Part shown: piece by piece, positions 55,174-64,000 of the stretch
Numbering within the stretch: the first letter of the stretch is position 1
Layout: each line of letters starts with the position of its first letter
DNA from: Methylococcaceae bacterium UBA6146
GTDB taxonomy: Bacteria; Pseudomonadota; Gammaproteobacteria; Methylococcales; Methylomonadaceae
DNA length: 64,000 nucleotides
Direction: 5' to 3'
Assembly: GCA_002422395.1 (NCBI GenBank)
Contig: DIUY01000008.1
Coordinates: 32,728-96,727, forward strand
Translations under genes and position numbers: made by a program
The notes under the pieces: generated by a model
Seen by the model: only the letters and a program-made list of their open reading frames with translations
Told to the model about the DNA's origin: nothing
Database searches by the model: none

Positions 55174-55958
55174 TAGCCTTGTTGCCTTATGACCAACATT
55201 TTCTTAATTTCAGCAATCGCCTTAGCTGGGTTTAAGCCCTTAGGACAGGTATCGGTGCAGTTCATGATGGTGTGGCATCGGTACAATTTAAACGGATCTT
55301 CCAAGTCGTCAAGCCGCTCGCCCGTCGCTTCATCGCGGCTATCAACCAACCAACGATAAGCCTGCAACAACACCGCAGGGCCTAAATAGCGCTCGCTGTT
55401 CCACCAATAACTAGGGCAACTGGTGGAACAACAGGCGCACAACACGCAATCATACAAACCATCTAGCTTGGCCCGGTCTTCGTGGCTTTGCAGCCGTTCA
55501 GAATCGGCGGGCGCTGGGGTTTGCACCGCTATCCAAGGCTTAATCGAGGCATATTGCGCATAAAAATGGGTCATGTCCGGCACCAAATCTTTCACTACCT
55601 GCATGTGCGGCAACGGAAAAATCTTGATGGTGTCGGGGTAGCTGTCAATGGACTTGGTGCAAGCCAACGTGTTTTTACCGTTGATGTTCATCGCGCAAGA
55701 ACCACACACACCCTCGCGGCACGAGCGCCTAAAGGTTAGCGTGCTGTCGATTTCATTTTTGATTTTTAAAATCGCATCCAGCACCATCGGCCCGCAACTG
55801 CCCATATCCAGCTCATAAACATCAACACGCGGGTTCTCGCCGGAGTCAGGGTTCCACCGGTAGACTTCAAAGCGGCGGGTATGGGCAGCGCCTTTTGGGG
55901 CATTAAAAGTTTTGCCTTGGGTTAACACCGAATTTTTGGGGAGGGTGAATTCAGCCAT
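55173..55958 (-). CDS. sdhB: succinate dehydrogenase iron-sulfur subunit
   Basis: SdhB carries three Fe-S clusters between the flavin of SdhA and ubiquinone. Cysteine sets are [21 protein letters not shown] for 2Fe-2[12 protein letters not shown] for 4Fe-4S and [17 protein letters not shown] for 3Fe-4S. At 261 residues it is slightly longer than E. coli SdhB, mostly at the N-terminus. It overlaps sdhA by one base. Confidence 0.96.
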   Translation of the reverse strand: MAEFTLPKNSVLTQGKTFNAPKGAAHTRRFEVYRWNPDSGENPRVDVYELDMGSCGPMVLDAILKIKNEIDSTLTFRRSCREGVCGSCAMNINGKNTLACTKSIDSYPDTIKIFPLPHMQVVKDLVPDMTHFYAQYASIKPWIAVQTPAPADSERLQSHEDRAKLDGLYDCVLCACCSTSCPSYWWNSERYLGPAVLLQAYRWLVDSRDEATGERLDDLEDPFKLYRCHTIMNCTDTCPKGLNPAKAIAEIKKMLVIRQQG

Positions 55959-57742
55959 TAGTAAACTCTCTCTTTAGGGGGAATAGCGTCAACTTCATCC
56001 GTCAAGGTGTACAAATGCACGGGACGATAATCAATTTTAACCTGCCCCTCTTGCAACCACGTTAAAGTATGTTTTAGCCAATTGGCATCATCACGGCCCG
56101 GATAATCTTCGCGGGCATGGCCGCCTCGGCTTTCTTGGCGATTGGCGGCGGCGTTAATGGTCACCACCGCTTGGCTAAGAAGGTTGTCCAGTTCTAGGGT
56201 TTCCACCAGATCGGTGTTCCAAATCAGCGACTTATCGTTGACGCCGACATCGGCAAACGCATCACTAATGGCAGCCATTGCCTGTACGCCTTCATCGAGC
56301 GTGGCCTGCGTTCTGAACACCGCCGCTTTGGTTTGCATGGTGCGCTGCATGTCCAGCCGTATTTCAGCCGTTGTGCGGCTACCTTGCGCATGGCGGATTT
56401 TATCAAACCGGGCAAGCGCTTGGTCACAGGCGGTTTTTGCCAATGGCTTATGCGCCGTGCGCGGCTTGATGAGCTCGGCGCAACGGATCGCCGCCGAACG
56501 GCCAAACACCACCAAATCCAGCAGGGAGTTGGAACCTAACCGATTGGCGCCATGTACAGAGACGCAAGCCGCCTCACCAATCGCCATCAGTCCAGGCACA
56601 ACTTTATCGGGATTGTCGCCATCCAGCGTGACAACTTCAGCTTTATAATTGGTAGGAATGCCGCCCATGTTGTAATGCACAGTTGGCAGGATCGGGATGG
56701 GCTGTTGCGTGACATCGACACCGGCAAAAATCCGCGAGGTTTCGGCAATGCCGGGCAGGCGCTCATGGATAACGGCGGGGTCCAGATGCTCGATATGCAA
56801 ATAAACATGGTCTTTCAACGGCCCCACGCCGCGCCCTTCATTGATTTCGAGGGTGATCGCGCGGCTGACCACATCACGCGACGCCAAATCCTTCGCTGAC
56901 GGCGCGTAGCGTTCCATAAAGCGTTCGCCTTCCGAATTAGTCAGATAACCGCCCTCCCCCCTGACACCTTCAGTGATTAAACAGCCTGCGCCATAAATGC
57001 CGGTCGGGTGAAACTGGATAAACTCCATATCCTGCAACGGCAAGCCCGCGCGTAACACCATCGCGTTACCGTCACCGGTGACGGTATGCGCAGACGTGCA
57101 GGAAAAATAGCTGCGTCCATAACCGCCTGTTGCCAACACGGTCGCATGCGCCTTAAACAAATGCAGCGAGCCGTCGTCCAGACACCACGCCAGCACCCCG
57201 CGACACTCACCGTCCTGCATAATCAAATCGAGCGCGATATATTCAACAAAGAATTCGGCCTGATGCTTTAACGATTGCTGATACAAAGTGTGCAATATCG
57301 CATGGCCGGTTTTATCGGCCGCCGCACAAGTGCGTTGCGCCTGGCCTTTGCCATAATGCGTAGTCATCCCGCCAAACGCCCGTTGGTAAATTTTCCCTTC
57401 GGGGGTCCGGGAAAACGGCACGCCATAATGTTCCAGTTCGATAATGGCGGGGATGGCTTCGCGGCACATGTATTCAATGGCGTCCTGATCGCCTAACCAG
57501 TCCGAACCTTTGACCGTATCGTACATGTGAAAACGCCAGTCATCTTCGCCCATATTGCCTAACGCCGCACTAATACCGCCTTGCGCGGCAACCGTATGGC
57601 TGCGGGTTGGGAACACTTTGGTCAGGCAGGCGGTTTTTAGGTTCCTTTCCGCCATGCCCAGCGTTGCGCGTAAACCAGCGCCGCCTGCACCTACAACCAC
57701 TACATCATAGGTATGTTCAATAATCTTATAGGCCGTCGTCAT
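55958..57742 (-). CDS. sdhA: succinate dehydrogenase flavoprotein subunit
   Basis: SdhA oxidises succinate to fumarate. It has the FAD-binding start [18 protein letters not shown], the FAD-linked His in [17 protein letters not shown], the substrate-site regions [21 protein letters not shown] and [19 protein letters not shown], and a C-terminal [17 protein letters not shown]. The 594-residue length is normal. Gene order is sdhC-D-A-B-E. Confidence 0.97.
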   Translation of the reverse strand: MTTAYKIIEHTYDVVVVGAGGAGLRATLGMAERNLKTACLTKVFPTRSHTVAAQGGISAALGNMGEDDWRFHMYDTVKGSDWLGDQDAIEYMCREAIPAIIELEHYGVPFSRTPEGKIYQRAFGGMTTHYGKGQAQRTCAAADKTGHAILHTLYQQSLKHQAEFFVEYIALDLIMQDGECRGVLAWCLDDGSLHLFKAHATVLATGGYGRSYFSCTSAHTVTGDGNAMVLRAGLPLQDMEFIQFHPTGIYGAGCLITEGVRGEGGYLTNSEGERFMERYAPSAKDLASRDVVSRAITLEINEGRGVGPLKDHVYLHIEHLDPAVIHERLPGIAETSRIFAGVDVTQQPIPILPTVHYNMGGIPTNYKAEVVTLDGDNPDKVVPGLMAIGEAACVSVHGANRLGSNSLLDLVVFGRSAAIRCAELIKPRTAHKPLAKTACDQALARFDKIRHAQGSRTTAEIRLDMQRTMQTKAAVFRTQATLDEGVQAMAAISDAFADVGVNDKSLIWNTDLVETLELDNLLSQAVVTINAAANRQESRGGHAREDYPGRDDANWLKHTLTWLQEGQVKIDYRPVHLYTLTDEVDAIPPKERVY

Positions 57743-57745
57743 TGT

Positions 57746-58126
57746 TTATCCTGCCACCATAATACGCAACACCGCAGCTAACGCGGCGATTGCCAAAAAT
57801 GAAAAAATCAGATTGACCGCCCAGACGGAGATGATTTTCACACCCTCCTTAGCCACATAATCTTCAATAACTACCTGCAATCCGAGTGCGGCATGATAAA
57901 AAGCCGCAAGCGTCCAAACGATAATACACACGCCATTAAAAGGCGAACTTAGCCACTCTATCGTTTGCTGATAAGGTGCGTTCCTGGTCAAATCAAGAAA
58001 CACCAACAACTGCCAAGACAACGGCACCAACACCACCGCCGTAACTCGTTGCATCCACCAATGGCCTGTGCCGGTGTGTGCAGAACCCAAGCCGCGAACC
58101 CTCGCTAAAGGAGATTGATAAGCCAT
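57746..58126 (-). CDS. sdhD: succinate dehydrogenase membrane anchor subunit D
   Basis: SdhD anchors the complex and helps form the quinone/heme b site. It has three membrane helices; the start AYQSPLARVRGLGSAHTGTGHWWMQRVTAVVLVPLS matches SdhD, with the heme-region His in AAFYHAALGLQVVIEDYV. The frame opens at 58159, overlapping sdhC, but the ATG at 58126 follows GGAGGG and is preferred. Confidence 0.93.
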   Translation of the reverse strand: MAYQSPLARVRGLGSAHTGTGHWWMQRVTAVVLVPLSWQLLVFLDLTRNAPYQQTIEWLSSPFNGVCIIVWTLAAFYHAALGLQVVIEDYVAKEGVKIISVWAVNLIFSFLAIAALAAVLRIMVAG

Positions 58127-58139
58127 AATGCACCCCCTC

Positions 58140-58517
58140 CTAAATAAAAATAAGCGCAATTAGCGTTAATGCCAACGAAGCCGCCAGCTCAATCCGCGCG
58201 TAGCGATCAAGCGTTTCGAGTGAAAAACTTTGCCCGGCATCCCAAATTAAATGCCTGACGCCATGACACAAATGAAAAAACAGCGCATAAACAAATCCCC
58301 AATACACTAACTTTATCAACCAAACGCCCAACACCGATTGCATTGCCAAATATTCGGCCTCGCCACCGGCTAATGTGGAAGCAACATAAGTAAACAAAAG
58401 CAGTCCGAACGCCAACATTACGCCCGTCATGCGGTGAGAGATGGAAATAATGCCGGTCAGAGGCAGTTTATAGACCTGCAAATGGGGAGAAATCGGTCTG
58501 TTATCGGGTGTTGCCAT
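58140..58517 (-). CDS. sdhC: succinate dehydrogenase cytochrome b556 subunit C
   Basis: The 125-residue protein starts DNRPISPHLQVYKLPLTGIISISHRMTGV, the usual SdhC signature with the SPHLxVY motif. It has three membrane helices and the heme His in HLCHGVRHLIWD. It is the first gene of the operon; 58518-58761 upstream has no other gene. Confidence 0.95.
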   Translation of the reverse strand: MATPDNRPISPHLQVYKLPLTGIISISHRMTGVMLAFGLLLFTYVASTLAGGEAEYLAMQSVLGVWLIKLVYWGFVYALFFHLCHGVRHLIWDAGQSFSLETLDRYARIELAASLALTLIALIFI

Positions 58518-58613
58518 AAGATTACCATTTAGCTTAGTAGGTTAGAAAATTGCCACTACAACTACCATACCTTTAGCTGGGTGGCAACAAAACTTGGCTT
58601 AGTGCCAGATGAC

Positions 58614-58645
58614 GGTTAGCCCCTCCTAGCAGGGAGGGGCTAACC
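58614..58645. terminator. 13-bp stem-loop upstream of sdhC
   Basis: GGTTAGCCCCTCC (58614-58626) and GGAGGGGCTAACC (58633-58645) are perfect complements with a 6-base loop. It lies in the 244-base region between sdhC and the lipoprotein gene at 58762, both on the minus strand, so it probably terminates the lipoprotein transcript. There is no U-run. Confidence 0.5.
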
Positions 58646-58761
58646 ATACCAACACATGAAAATTGCAATGCCGTGCCACACATCTGGCAATCTGGCCTTA
58701 CACTAAGCGGCTTGCCCTTAAACTGTACCGCACGCCAAGCGAAAAGCCAAGGCATTGGCAA

Positions 58762-60003
58762 TCAGTCTATGGTCTCCACCCAGCGGCAACGGTCCTTAAC
58801 AATCTTGGCCGTATTGCTGTTGCCGATGCCTTTGGCGATTAGCGCGACCACCCGGTCATCGGTGTCGTAGCCGATATGGGCATCCATTGGGTTGGCCAGC
58901 TTGCCTAAGCCAAAGGCGTCAAAAATAGTGGCGACGTTGATGTTAATGTTAGTGACATCAATACATAACCGGGAATCCAGGTATTTTTCTATAAAACCAT
59001 GCGAAATCGCGTAGCTGAGCAAGTCATTCGGGTCGCTAAAAGCGATGATGGGGGTTTTGGCCAACATACGCTGGTCATACTTTTCGCCTTCGGGGTTGCA
59101 ATAGGCGGCGTTTTGGTTGCTCACTTCCGGCGTTTTACGCCCTAGTTGCAACATGGGCAGTTGATTGGACATCATATAAATAGGGATTTTTTTAGTCTTT
59201 AATGCATTTCTAAATTTAACATCACGCTGATCCAACAACATGGCAATACGCTGCATGCCATCAATTGTGATGCGGCTACCTAAGCTGTGCGAGACAAACG
59301 CGTATTGGTCTTTAATGATATTTGCGGCAGTGGTGCTGTTATTAAACGAACAGGCTTGTCTGGTGTCGTCGGGTAAGTCTTGCCAGGTGCTTTTGGTCAT
59401 CCAGCAAAAGGCTTGCGCGAAAGAAACGAGAATATCCTCCCGACTCTCACCTAGATAGATGATCGGGTCAGGGCTGGTGTCATTGGAAAATTTCTTCATC
59501 AAATCATTGACTTCTGCTCGGCGAAAGGAATATTCCCCCGAATTGTCATAAGCCAGCACCTCTTTTTGCGCGGCAGTGATCACAGACCACGTTAATTCAT
59601 AAAACATCAGCTCCCGGCTTCTGTCTTTGCTTAAAAGCCTTGTGATGCGCAGGTTGCCTAGGTTTTTGCTGTTATCGAGCCGATGCGTCAGCGTGATGTT
59701 TTTGTATTGCTTGGACATCACCGGCAAGTCGAGCTCTTTGGCCAATTTTTCTGAAAACTGGGTGGCATATCCCGGCAGATGGTTGCCTACGCCATGCACC
59801 ATCAATACTTTCATTTTGCCGGTTTTGTTATCCAGAAAAGGGGCGATGCCGCTAAATGCTTTGCCCCATATTTCACAACGACGGATGTCGGCGGATTGTT
59901 GTTTTTCTAAATAGGCTTCGGCCATCCCTTTGCCGAAGCTGGCGCAACCGCTGAGGATGCTGGTCGTGAGTAGGATAAACAAAAGGCTGACAATTGGTTT
60001 CAT
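58762..60003 (-). CDS. lipoprotein with serine-hydrolase (alpha/beta) features
   Basis: The 413-residue protein has a lipoprotein signal (lipobox LSGC, Cys near residue 20). It has a VLMVHGVGNHLPGYATQF stretch like the oxyanion-hole side of alpha/beta hydrolases, and YAFVSHSLGSRITIDGM, where HSLGS fits the GxSxG-like nucleophile elbow in a variant form. No homologue family name is assigned with certainty. A periplasmic or outer-membrane esterase/lipase is inferred. It stands alone, with a stem-loop downstream and manC divergent upstream. Confidence 0.65.
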   Translation of the reverse strand: MKPIVSLLFILLTTSILSGCASFGKGMAEAYLEKQQSADIRRCEIWGKAFSGIAPFLDNKTGKMKVLMVHGVGNHLPGYATQFSEKLAKELDLPVMSKQYKNITLTHRLDNSKNLGNLRITRLLSKDRSRELMFYELTWSVITAAQKEVLAYDNSGEYSFRRAEVNDLMKKFSNDTSPDPIIYLGESREDILVSFAQAFCWMTKSTWQDLPDDTRQACSFNNSTTAANIIKDQYAFVSHSLGSRITIDGMQRIAMLLDQRDVKFRNALKTKKIPIYMMSNQLPMLQLGRKTPEVSNQNAAYCNPEGEKYDQRMLAKTPIIAFSDPNDLLSYAISHGFIEKYLDSRLCIDVTNININVATIFDAFGLGKLANPMDAHIGYDTDDRVVALIAKGIGNSNTAKIVKDRCRWVETID

Positions 60004-60228
60004 GGCATCTTTAGGTTAAAAATTGGTTTATAAACGGGTTTTCAATAAGGTGTGGCATTTCTTACTGGTGTAATTATTACAGATTTTTTTGGCGTATTAA
60101 GCTTTCTGATAGGTTCATTTTCTATTATCTATACAGCGTACAGTATAATAAGGATATTTGCCGATTGAACTGAAGGCCGTTGCACAAAGAACGGCGCGGA
60201 TTTTAAAAACCTTAAGGGAAAACAGATT
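60004..60228 (+). promoter_or_regulatory. divergent region between lipoprotein gene and manC
   Basis: No gene is supported in these 225 bases. A perfect TATAAT at 60144-60149 lies about 80 bases before the manC ATG with no clear -35. It may be the manC promoter. Confidence 0.3.
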
Positions 60229-61629
60229 ATGATTCCGGTGATTCTATCAGGCGGTTCCGGGACAAGGCTTTGGCCTTTGTCCCGTGGCCAGTATCCTAAG
60301 CAATTTCTGCCGCTGGTTTCTGAGCATACAATGGTTCAGGAAACCCTGCTAAGACTAACTGGGCTTCAGGGGCTGCAAGCGCCGATTGCGGTTTGCAACG
60401 AAGACCATCGTTTTATGATGGCGGAGCAGTTATGGGAAATAGGTATAAAACCAGCCACGATCATTCTCGAACCTATGGGCAAAAACACCGCGCCTGCGGT
60501 GGCGATGGCGGCATTAAGCGCCGCTTCTGAAGAGGATGTGTTGTTGGTTTTGCCGGCCGATCATGTGATAGCCGACACTGCGGTGTTCCACCAAGCGGTT
60601 ACACAGGCGCAGCGGCTTGCAGAACAGGGGTTTTTGGTCACTTTCGGTATTGTGGCGGGCGAGCCTGAGACGGGGTACGGTTATATCAAGCGGGACGCCG
60701 CCATTCACGGCGAAGCTTTTAAAGTCGCCGCGTTCGTCGAAAAACCGGATTTGGAGACCGCCACACGGTATGTGCAAAGCGGAGATTATTTCTGGAACAG
60801 CGGTATGTTTGCCTTTAAAGCGGGCAGTTTTTTAAGGGAGCTGGAAAAATTTAATCCCGCTATGTTGTCGGCATGTCGGGATGCCCTAAAAGCGGCTAAG
60901 GTTGACCTGGACTTTGTGCGGCTGGACAAGGCTATTTTTGCAGACTGCCCGGCCGACTCCATTGATTATGCAGTTATGGAAAAAACCGATAAAGCGGTCG
61001 TCATCCCTTTAGACGCGGGCTGGAATGATGTCGGCTCCTGGTCGGCCTTATGGGATGTGACGGCTAAAGATGCCTTTGGCAATGCCATTAGCGGTGATGT
61101 CTTAACGGTAGACAGCCATAACTCGTTTATCCACGCCGAAAATAAACTAGTTGCAGTTATTGGCGTGCATGATCTGGTTGTGGTCGAAACCGACGATGCG
61201 GTGATGATTGCGCCAAAAGATAGGGTGCAAGAAGTCAAGGATATTGTTGAGCAGCTAAAAAAACGCAACCGTAGCGAAGCCGATGTCCATCGCAAAGTCT
61301 ATCGGCCTTGGGGGCATTATCATTCAATTGATGAGGCAGAACGCCACCAGACCAAACGGATTGTGGTCAAGCCTGGGGCAAAATTGTCGGTGCAAAAACA
61401 TCATCACCGTGCCGAGCATTGGGTGGTTGTAAAAGGCACGGCACTGGTCACCAAAGGCGGCGAACAATTTTTGCTGACCGAAAATGAATCCACTTATATT
61501 CCCTTAGGAATTGTCCATTGCCTTGAGAACCCTGGGGTTATTCCCCTAGAGATTGTCGAAGTGCAATCGGGAAGTTACTTGGGCGAAGATGATATTGTGC
61601 GTTTTAACGACCAATACGGGCGTATTTAG
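60229..61629 (+). CDS. manC: mannose-1-phosphate guanylyltransferase / mannose-6-phosphate isomerase
   Basis: The 466-residue protein makes GDP-mannose for polysaccharides. The nucleotidyltransferase part starts PVILSGGSGTRLWPLSRGQYPKQFLPL and has the VEKPDLETA motif. A C-terminal cupin domain (HHHRAEHWVVVKGTALVTKGGEQFLL) is the isomerase/type II PMI half. The layout equals AlgA/ManC/XanB. It precedes galU, so exopolysaccharide or glycan precursors are the theme; no alginate genes are seen nearby. Confidence 0.94.
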   Translation: MIPVILSGGSGTRLWPLSRGQYPKQFLPLVSEHTMVQETLLRLTGLQGLQAPIAVCNEDHRFMMAEQLWEIGIKPATIILEPMGKNTAPAVAMAALSAASEEDVLLVLPADHVIADTAVFHQAVTQAQRLAEQGFLVTFGIVAGEPETGYGYIKRDAAIHGEAFKVAAFVEKPDLETATRYVQSGDYFWNSGMFAFKAGSFLRELEKFNPAMLSACRDALKAAKVDLDFVRLDKAIFADCPADSIDYAVMEKTDKAVVIPLDAGWNDVGSWSALWDVTAKDAFGNAISGDVLTVDSHNSFIHAENKLVAVIGVHDLVVVETDDAVMIAPKDRVQEVKDIVEQLKKRNRSEADVHRKVYRPWGHYHSIDEAERHQTKRIVVKPGAKLSVQKHHHRAEHWVVVKGTALVTKGGEQFLLTENESTYIPLGIVHCLENPGVIPLEIVEVQSGSYLGEDDIVRFNDQYGRI

Positions 61630-61688
61630 AACCCGCTATTTAACGGCTTGTTGGTGTTATCTTTTTTAGTATTGAATAGGAAAAATTA

Positions 61689-62573
61689 ATGAATAAAAAA
61701 ATTACCAAAGCAGTGTTCCCCGTTGCCGGTCTAGGTTCGCGCTTTTTGCCTGCGACCAAAGCCATGCCAAAGGAAATGCTGCCTATTGTCGATAAACCTT
61801 TGATGCAGTATGCGGTGGAAGAGGCGATTGCCGCCGGTATCGACACCATGATTTTTATTACTGGACGCACCAAAAATGCCATCACCGACCATTTCGATAA
61901 AGCTTATGAGTTGGAAACTGAACTGGAGACACGCGGCAAAGCCGAGCTGCTGAAACTGTTGCGGGACATTGTGCCGCCACATGTGTCTTGTGTTTATATC
62001 CGCCAGTCAGAAGCCTTGGGCTTGGGACATGCTGTTTATTGCGCCCGTCCGGTCGTCGGGGATGAGCCGTTTGCCGTTATTCTGCCGGATGACCTGATCG
62101 AAGACGGCAACAGGGGCTGTATGGCGCAAATGGTTGCACTGTACAATGAAAGGCATTGTTCCGTCTTGGGTGTCGAACCCGTTGACCCCAGCGAAACTGA
62201 CAAATACGGCATCGTCAGGACTGCCAATTTTTCAGGGACATCAGGCGCAGTCGAACTGATTGTCGAAAAACCTAAACCCGAAGACGCGCCGTCAAATTTG
62301 GCCGTAGTGGGCCGATACATCCTTACCCCCGCCATTTTTGACAAAATCAAGAACACAGGCAGGGGCGCGGGCGGAGAAATCCAGCTGACCGATGCGATTG
62401 CTGACTTGTTACAGGATGAAAAAGTACTGGCTTATAAGTTTGCCGGCAAACGTTACGATTGCGGCTCAAAGCTGGGGTTTTTGATTGCCACTGTAGAGTA
62501 CGGTTTGTTGCACAACGAACTGAAAGATGAGTTTTTGGCTTATCTGAAGGGGCTGGCAGCGGATCATAACTGA
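61689..62573 (+). CDS. galU: UTP-glucose-1-phosphate uridylyltransferase
   Basis: GalU makes UDP-glucose. The protein starts [32 protein letters not shown], the classic nucleotide-binding motif, and includes [31 protein letters not shown] and [16 protein letters not shown]. The 294-residue length is usual. It follows manC by 59 bases in the same direction. Confidence 0.96.
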   Translation: MNKKITKAVFPVAGLGSRFLPATKAMPKEMLPIVDKPLMQYAVEEAIAAGIDTMIFITGRTKNAITDHFDKAYELETELETRGKAELLKLLRDIVPPHVSCVYIRQSEALGLGHAVYCARPVVGDEPFAVILPDDLIEDGNRGCMAQMVALYNERHCSVLGVEPVDPSETDKYGIVRTANFSGTSGAVELIVEKPKPEDAPSNLAVVGRYILTPAIFDKIKNTGRGAGGEIQLTDAIADLLQDEKVLAYKFAGKRYDCGSKLGFLIATVEYGLLHNELKDEFLAYLKGLAADHN

Positions 62574-62649
62574 TCGGTTACGCCTTAACGCAATTGATCC
62601 GGCTAACATAGATTAGCCCGATGTTTGCATTGGCAAATGACCTGCCAAC

Positions 62650-62674
62650 GAGGGGGCATCAGATCCGCCCCCTC
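62650..62674 (+). terminator. stem-loop downstream of galU
   Basis: GAGGGGGC (62650-62657) and GCCCCCTC (62667-62674) are perfect complements with a 9-base loop, 77 bases after the galU stop. A terminator role is inferred; there is no U-run. Confidence 0.45.
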
Positions 62675-62698
62675 CCCGAAGCAATCGCCACAAGCCAC

Positions 62699-62726
62699 TT
62701 AATCTTCAGGCAACTTCATATATAAT
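62699..62726 (+). promoter_or_regulatory. promoter for xseB-ispA
   Basis: A perfect TATAAT at 62721-62726 lies 45 bases before xseB, with a weak -35 TTAATC at 62699-62704 (16-base spacer). Confidence 0.4.
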
Positions 62727-62770
62727 GCCCGGCTAGATTGTAATATCCCGCCCAGCCATACTTTACTTAC

Positions 62771-63004
62771 ATGCCGAAAAAGAAGACAGCAACGTTATTT
62801 GAGGACTCGCTTTTTGAGCTTGAGCAACTTGTTGCCCAACTTGAGCAAGGCGATATATCCTTGGAAGAGTCATTAAAAGCCTTTGAACGTGGCGTCAACC
62901 TTACCCGAACCTGTCAAAAAGCCTTGCAAGAGGCTGAACAGAAAGTACAAGTCCTAATAGAAAAGAACGGCACTCAAACCTTGGAGCCCTTTACCGATGA
63001 GTAA
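62771..63004 (+). CDS. xseB: exodeoxyribonuclease VII small subunit
   Basis: The 77-residue protein reads [50 protein letters not shown], the standard XseB helical pair. With XseA it degrades single-stranded DNA. Its end overlaps the ispA start by 8 bases; xseB-ispA-dxs is a conserved order. Confidence 0.95.
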   Translation: MPKKKTATLFEDSLFELEQLVAQLEQGDISLEESLKAFERGVNLTRTCQKALQEAEQKVQVLIEKNGTQTLEPFTDE

Positions 63005-63893
63005 TGCGTTAAAAGAATACCTCAGTTTTTGTCAAAACCGTGTTGAAACGGCATTGGAACAGCGTCTGCCAGGTGCCAACATACTGCCGCAAAAACTGCA
63101 TGGCGCGATGCGCTATTGCGTGTTGGATGGCGGCAAGCGAATGCGCCCGATGCTAACCTATTGCACCGGAAAAACGCTGGGTATTGCGCCGGAAGCGCTC
63201 GATGGCCCCGCATGTGCTGTTGAGATGATCCATGTCTATTCATTAATCCACGATGATCTGCCTGCGATGGACGATGACGATTTAAGGCGCGGTAAGCCGA
63301 CCTGTCATGTCGCCTTCGATGAAGCCACCGCTATTTTGACAGGTGATGCGTTGCAAGCATTGGCATTTGAAATACTGGCCCACGATCCAAGCATTGCCGC
63401 AAACCCAGAAAGCCGGTTGAAAATGATCACCACCTTGGCTAAGGCAAGCGGTTCGCAAGGCATGGTGGGCGGGCAGGCCATTGATTTGGAATCGGTAGGG
63501 ACAAAGCTGAATCTGCCTGAACTGGAAAATATGCACATCCATAAAACCGGCGCTTTGATTCGCGCCAGTGTCACCTTGGCGACGTTGGCAAAGGCCGACA
63601 TAGACCCGATAATTGCGACAAAGTTGGATCATTATGCCAAATGTATCGGCCTATCTTTTCAGGTTAAAGACGATATTTTGGACGAAGAAAGCGATACGGC
63701 CACGCTAGGTAAAACCCAGGGTAAAGATAAGGATAATGACAAGCCTACTTACCCTGCTTTGTTAGGCTTGGCAGGCGCCAAACAAAAAGCCCAAGAATTG
63801 CATGAGATGGCACTGGAGAATTTAAGCGTTTTTGGCAAAGAGGCTGATTTATTACGCGACTTGTCGCTTTATATCATTCAGCGCAATCATTAA
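62997..63893 (+). CDS. ispA: farnesyl diphosphate synthase (geranyltranstransferase)
   Basis: IspA makes C15 farnesyl diphosphate. Two Asp-rich motifs are clear: [14 protein letters not shown] (first, about residues 84-97) and DDILDEESD (second, about 225-233), plus [11 protein letters not shown] and the GQAIDLES region. The 298-residue length is normal. It overlaps xseB and precedes the likely dxs. Confidence 0.96.
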   Translation: MSNALKEYLSFCQNRVETALEQRLPGANILPQKLHGAMRYCVLDGGKRMRPMLTYCTGKTLGIAPEALDGPACAVEMIHVYSLIHDDLPAMDDDDLRRGKPTCHVAFDEATAILTGDALQALAFEILAHDPSIAANPESRLKMITTLAKASGSQGMVGGQAIDLESVGTKLNLPELENMHIHKTGALIRASVTLATLAKADIDPIIATKLDHYAKCIGLSFQVKDDILDEESDTATLGKTQGKDKDNDKPTYPALLGLAGAKQKAQELHEMALENLSVFGKEADLLRDLSLYIIQRNH

Positions 63894-63975
63894 TTACCGT
63901 GTGATTGCTAGGAAATAACGCAGGATAATCACGCGGTAAGCTTAAACCGCGCCAACTCAAGGAATCGATTTTTAC

Positions 63976-64000
63976 ATGAACACCCCACACCCCTACCCGC
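63976..64000 (+). CDS. dxs: probable start of 1-deoxy-D-xylulose-5-phosphate synthase (partial)
   Basis: Only the ATG and about eight codons (MNTPHPYP) lie in the window. The assignment rests on the conserved xseB-ispA-dxs order and the YP residues that often begin Dxs. No conserved catalytic part is visible, so this is an inference from context. Confidence 0.45.

Overview
The window is about 64 kb of ordinary chromosome from a gammaproteobacterium. The sequence itself shows conserved gammaproteobacterial blocks: petABC-sspAB, tRNA-fMet-rimP-nusA-infB-rbfA-truB-rpsO-pnp, sdhCDAB-sdhE, phoBR, and engB-cytochrome c4-dsbA. A short-form HisG, a complete cytochrome bc1 operon, diheme cytochrome c4 and heavy copper/heavy-metal handling fit an aerobic respiring organism. 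A methane-oxidising Methylococcales relative is my best guess, but no methane oxidation gene is visible, so that is inference. No phage, insertion sequence, integrase or CRISPR array was seen.

Layout. 1-7.6 kb: end of murA, hisG-hisD-hisC, the bc1 complex (petABC) and the stringent starvation pair sspA-sspB. 7.7-12.7 kb (minus): mfd and a BON-MscS mechanosensitive channel. 12.7-24.4 kb is the accessory-looking part. It holds a 1216-residue RTX-type secreted protein with cadherin-like, C-type-lectin-like and calcium-repeat regions, an orphan ATP-grasp enzyme, and a metal-transport cluster. That cluster has a 56-residue Cys-rich protein, two paralogous single-membrane-helix proteins, a heavy-metal-associated-like protein, a CopA-type P1B ATPase and a TauE/SafE-like membrane protein. 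24.4-28.8 kb: engB, cytochrome c4, dsbA, phoR, phoB.

28.9-37.3 kb: a quinone oxidoreductase, a two-domain sulfurtransferase, and a tightly coupled heavy-metal RND efflux operon (small periplasmic protein, TolC-like, adaptor, CusA/CzcA pump, DUF3240 protein). 37.4-42.9 kb: lipocalin, a small membrane protein, a candidate small RNA, an epimerase, a Trp-rich protein, an M23 peptidase, anmK and erpA. 43.1-51.9 kb (minus): the translation/RNA operon headed by initiator tRNA. 52.0-58.5 kb (minus): a DUF2914 protein, trpC, trpD and the succinate dehydrogenase operon. 58.8-64 kb: a lipoprotein hydrolase, then manC/algA, galU, xseB, ispA and the first codons of what is probably dxs.

The most unusual parts are: the metal P-ATPase neighbourhood, whose small GxxxG membrane proteins recall mycobacterial PacL partners; a candidate small RNA at about 38.53-38.71 kb; tandem terminators in the rimP leader; a C1:U72 initiator tRNA; a 10-G tract inside a coding region; and the repeat-rich RTX protein.
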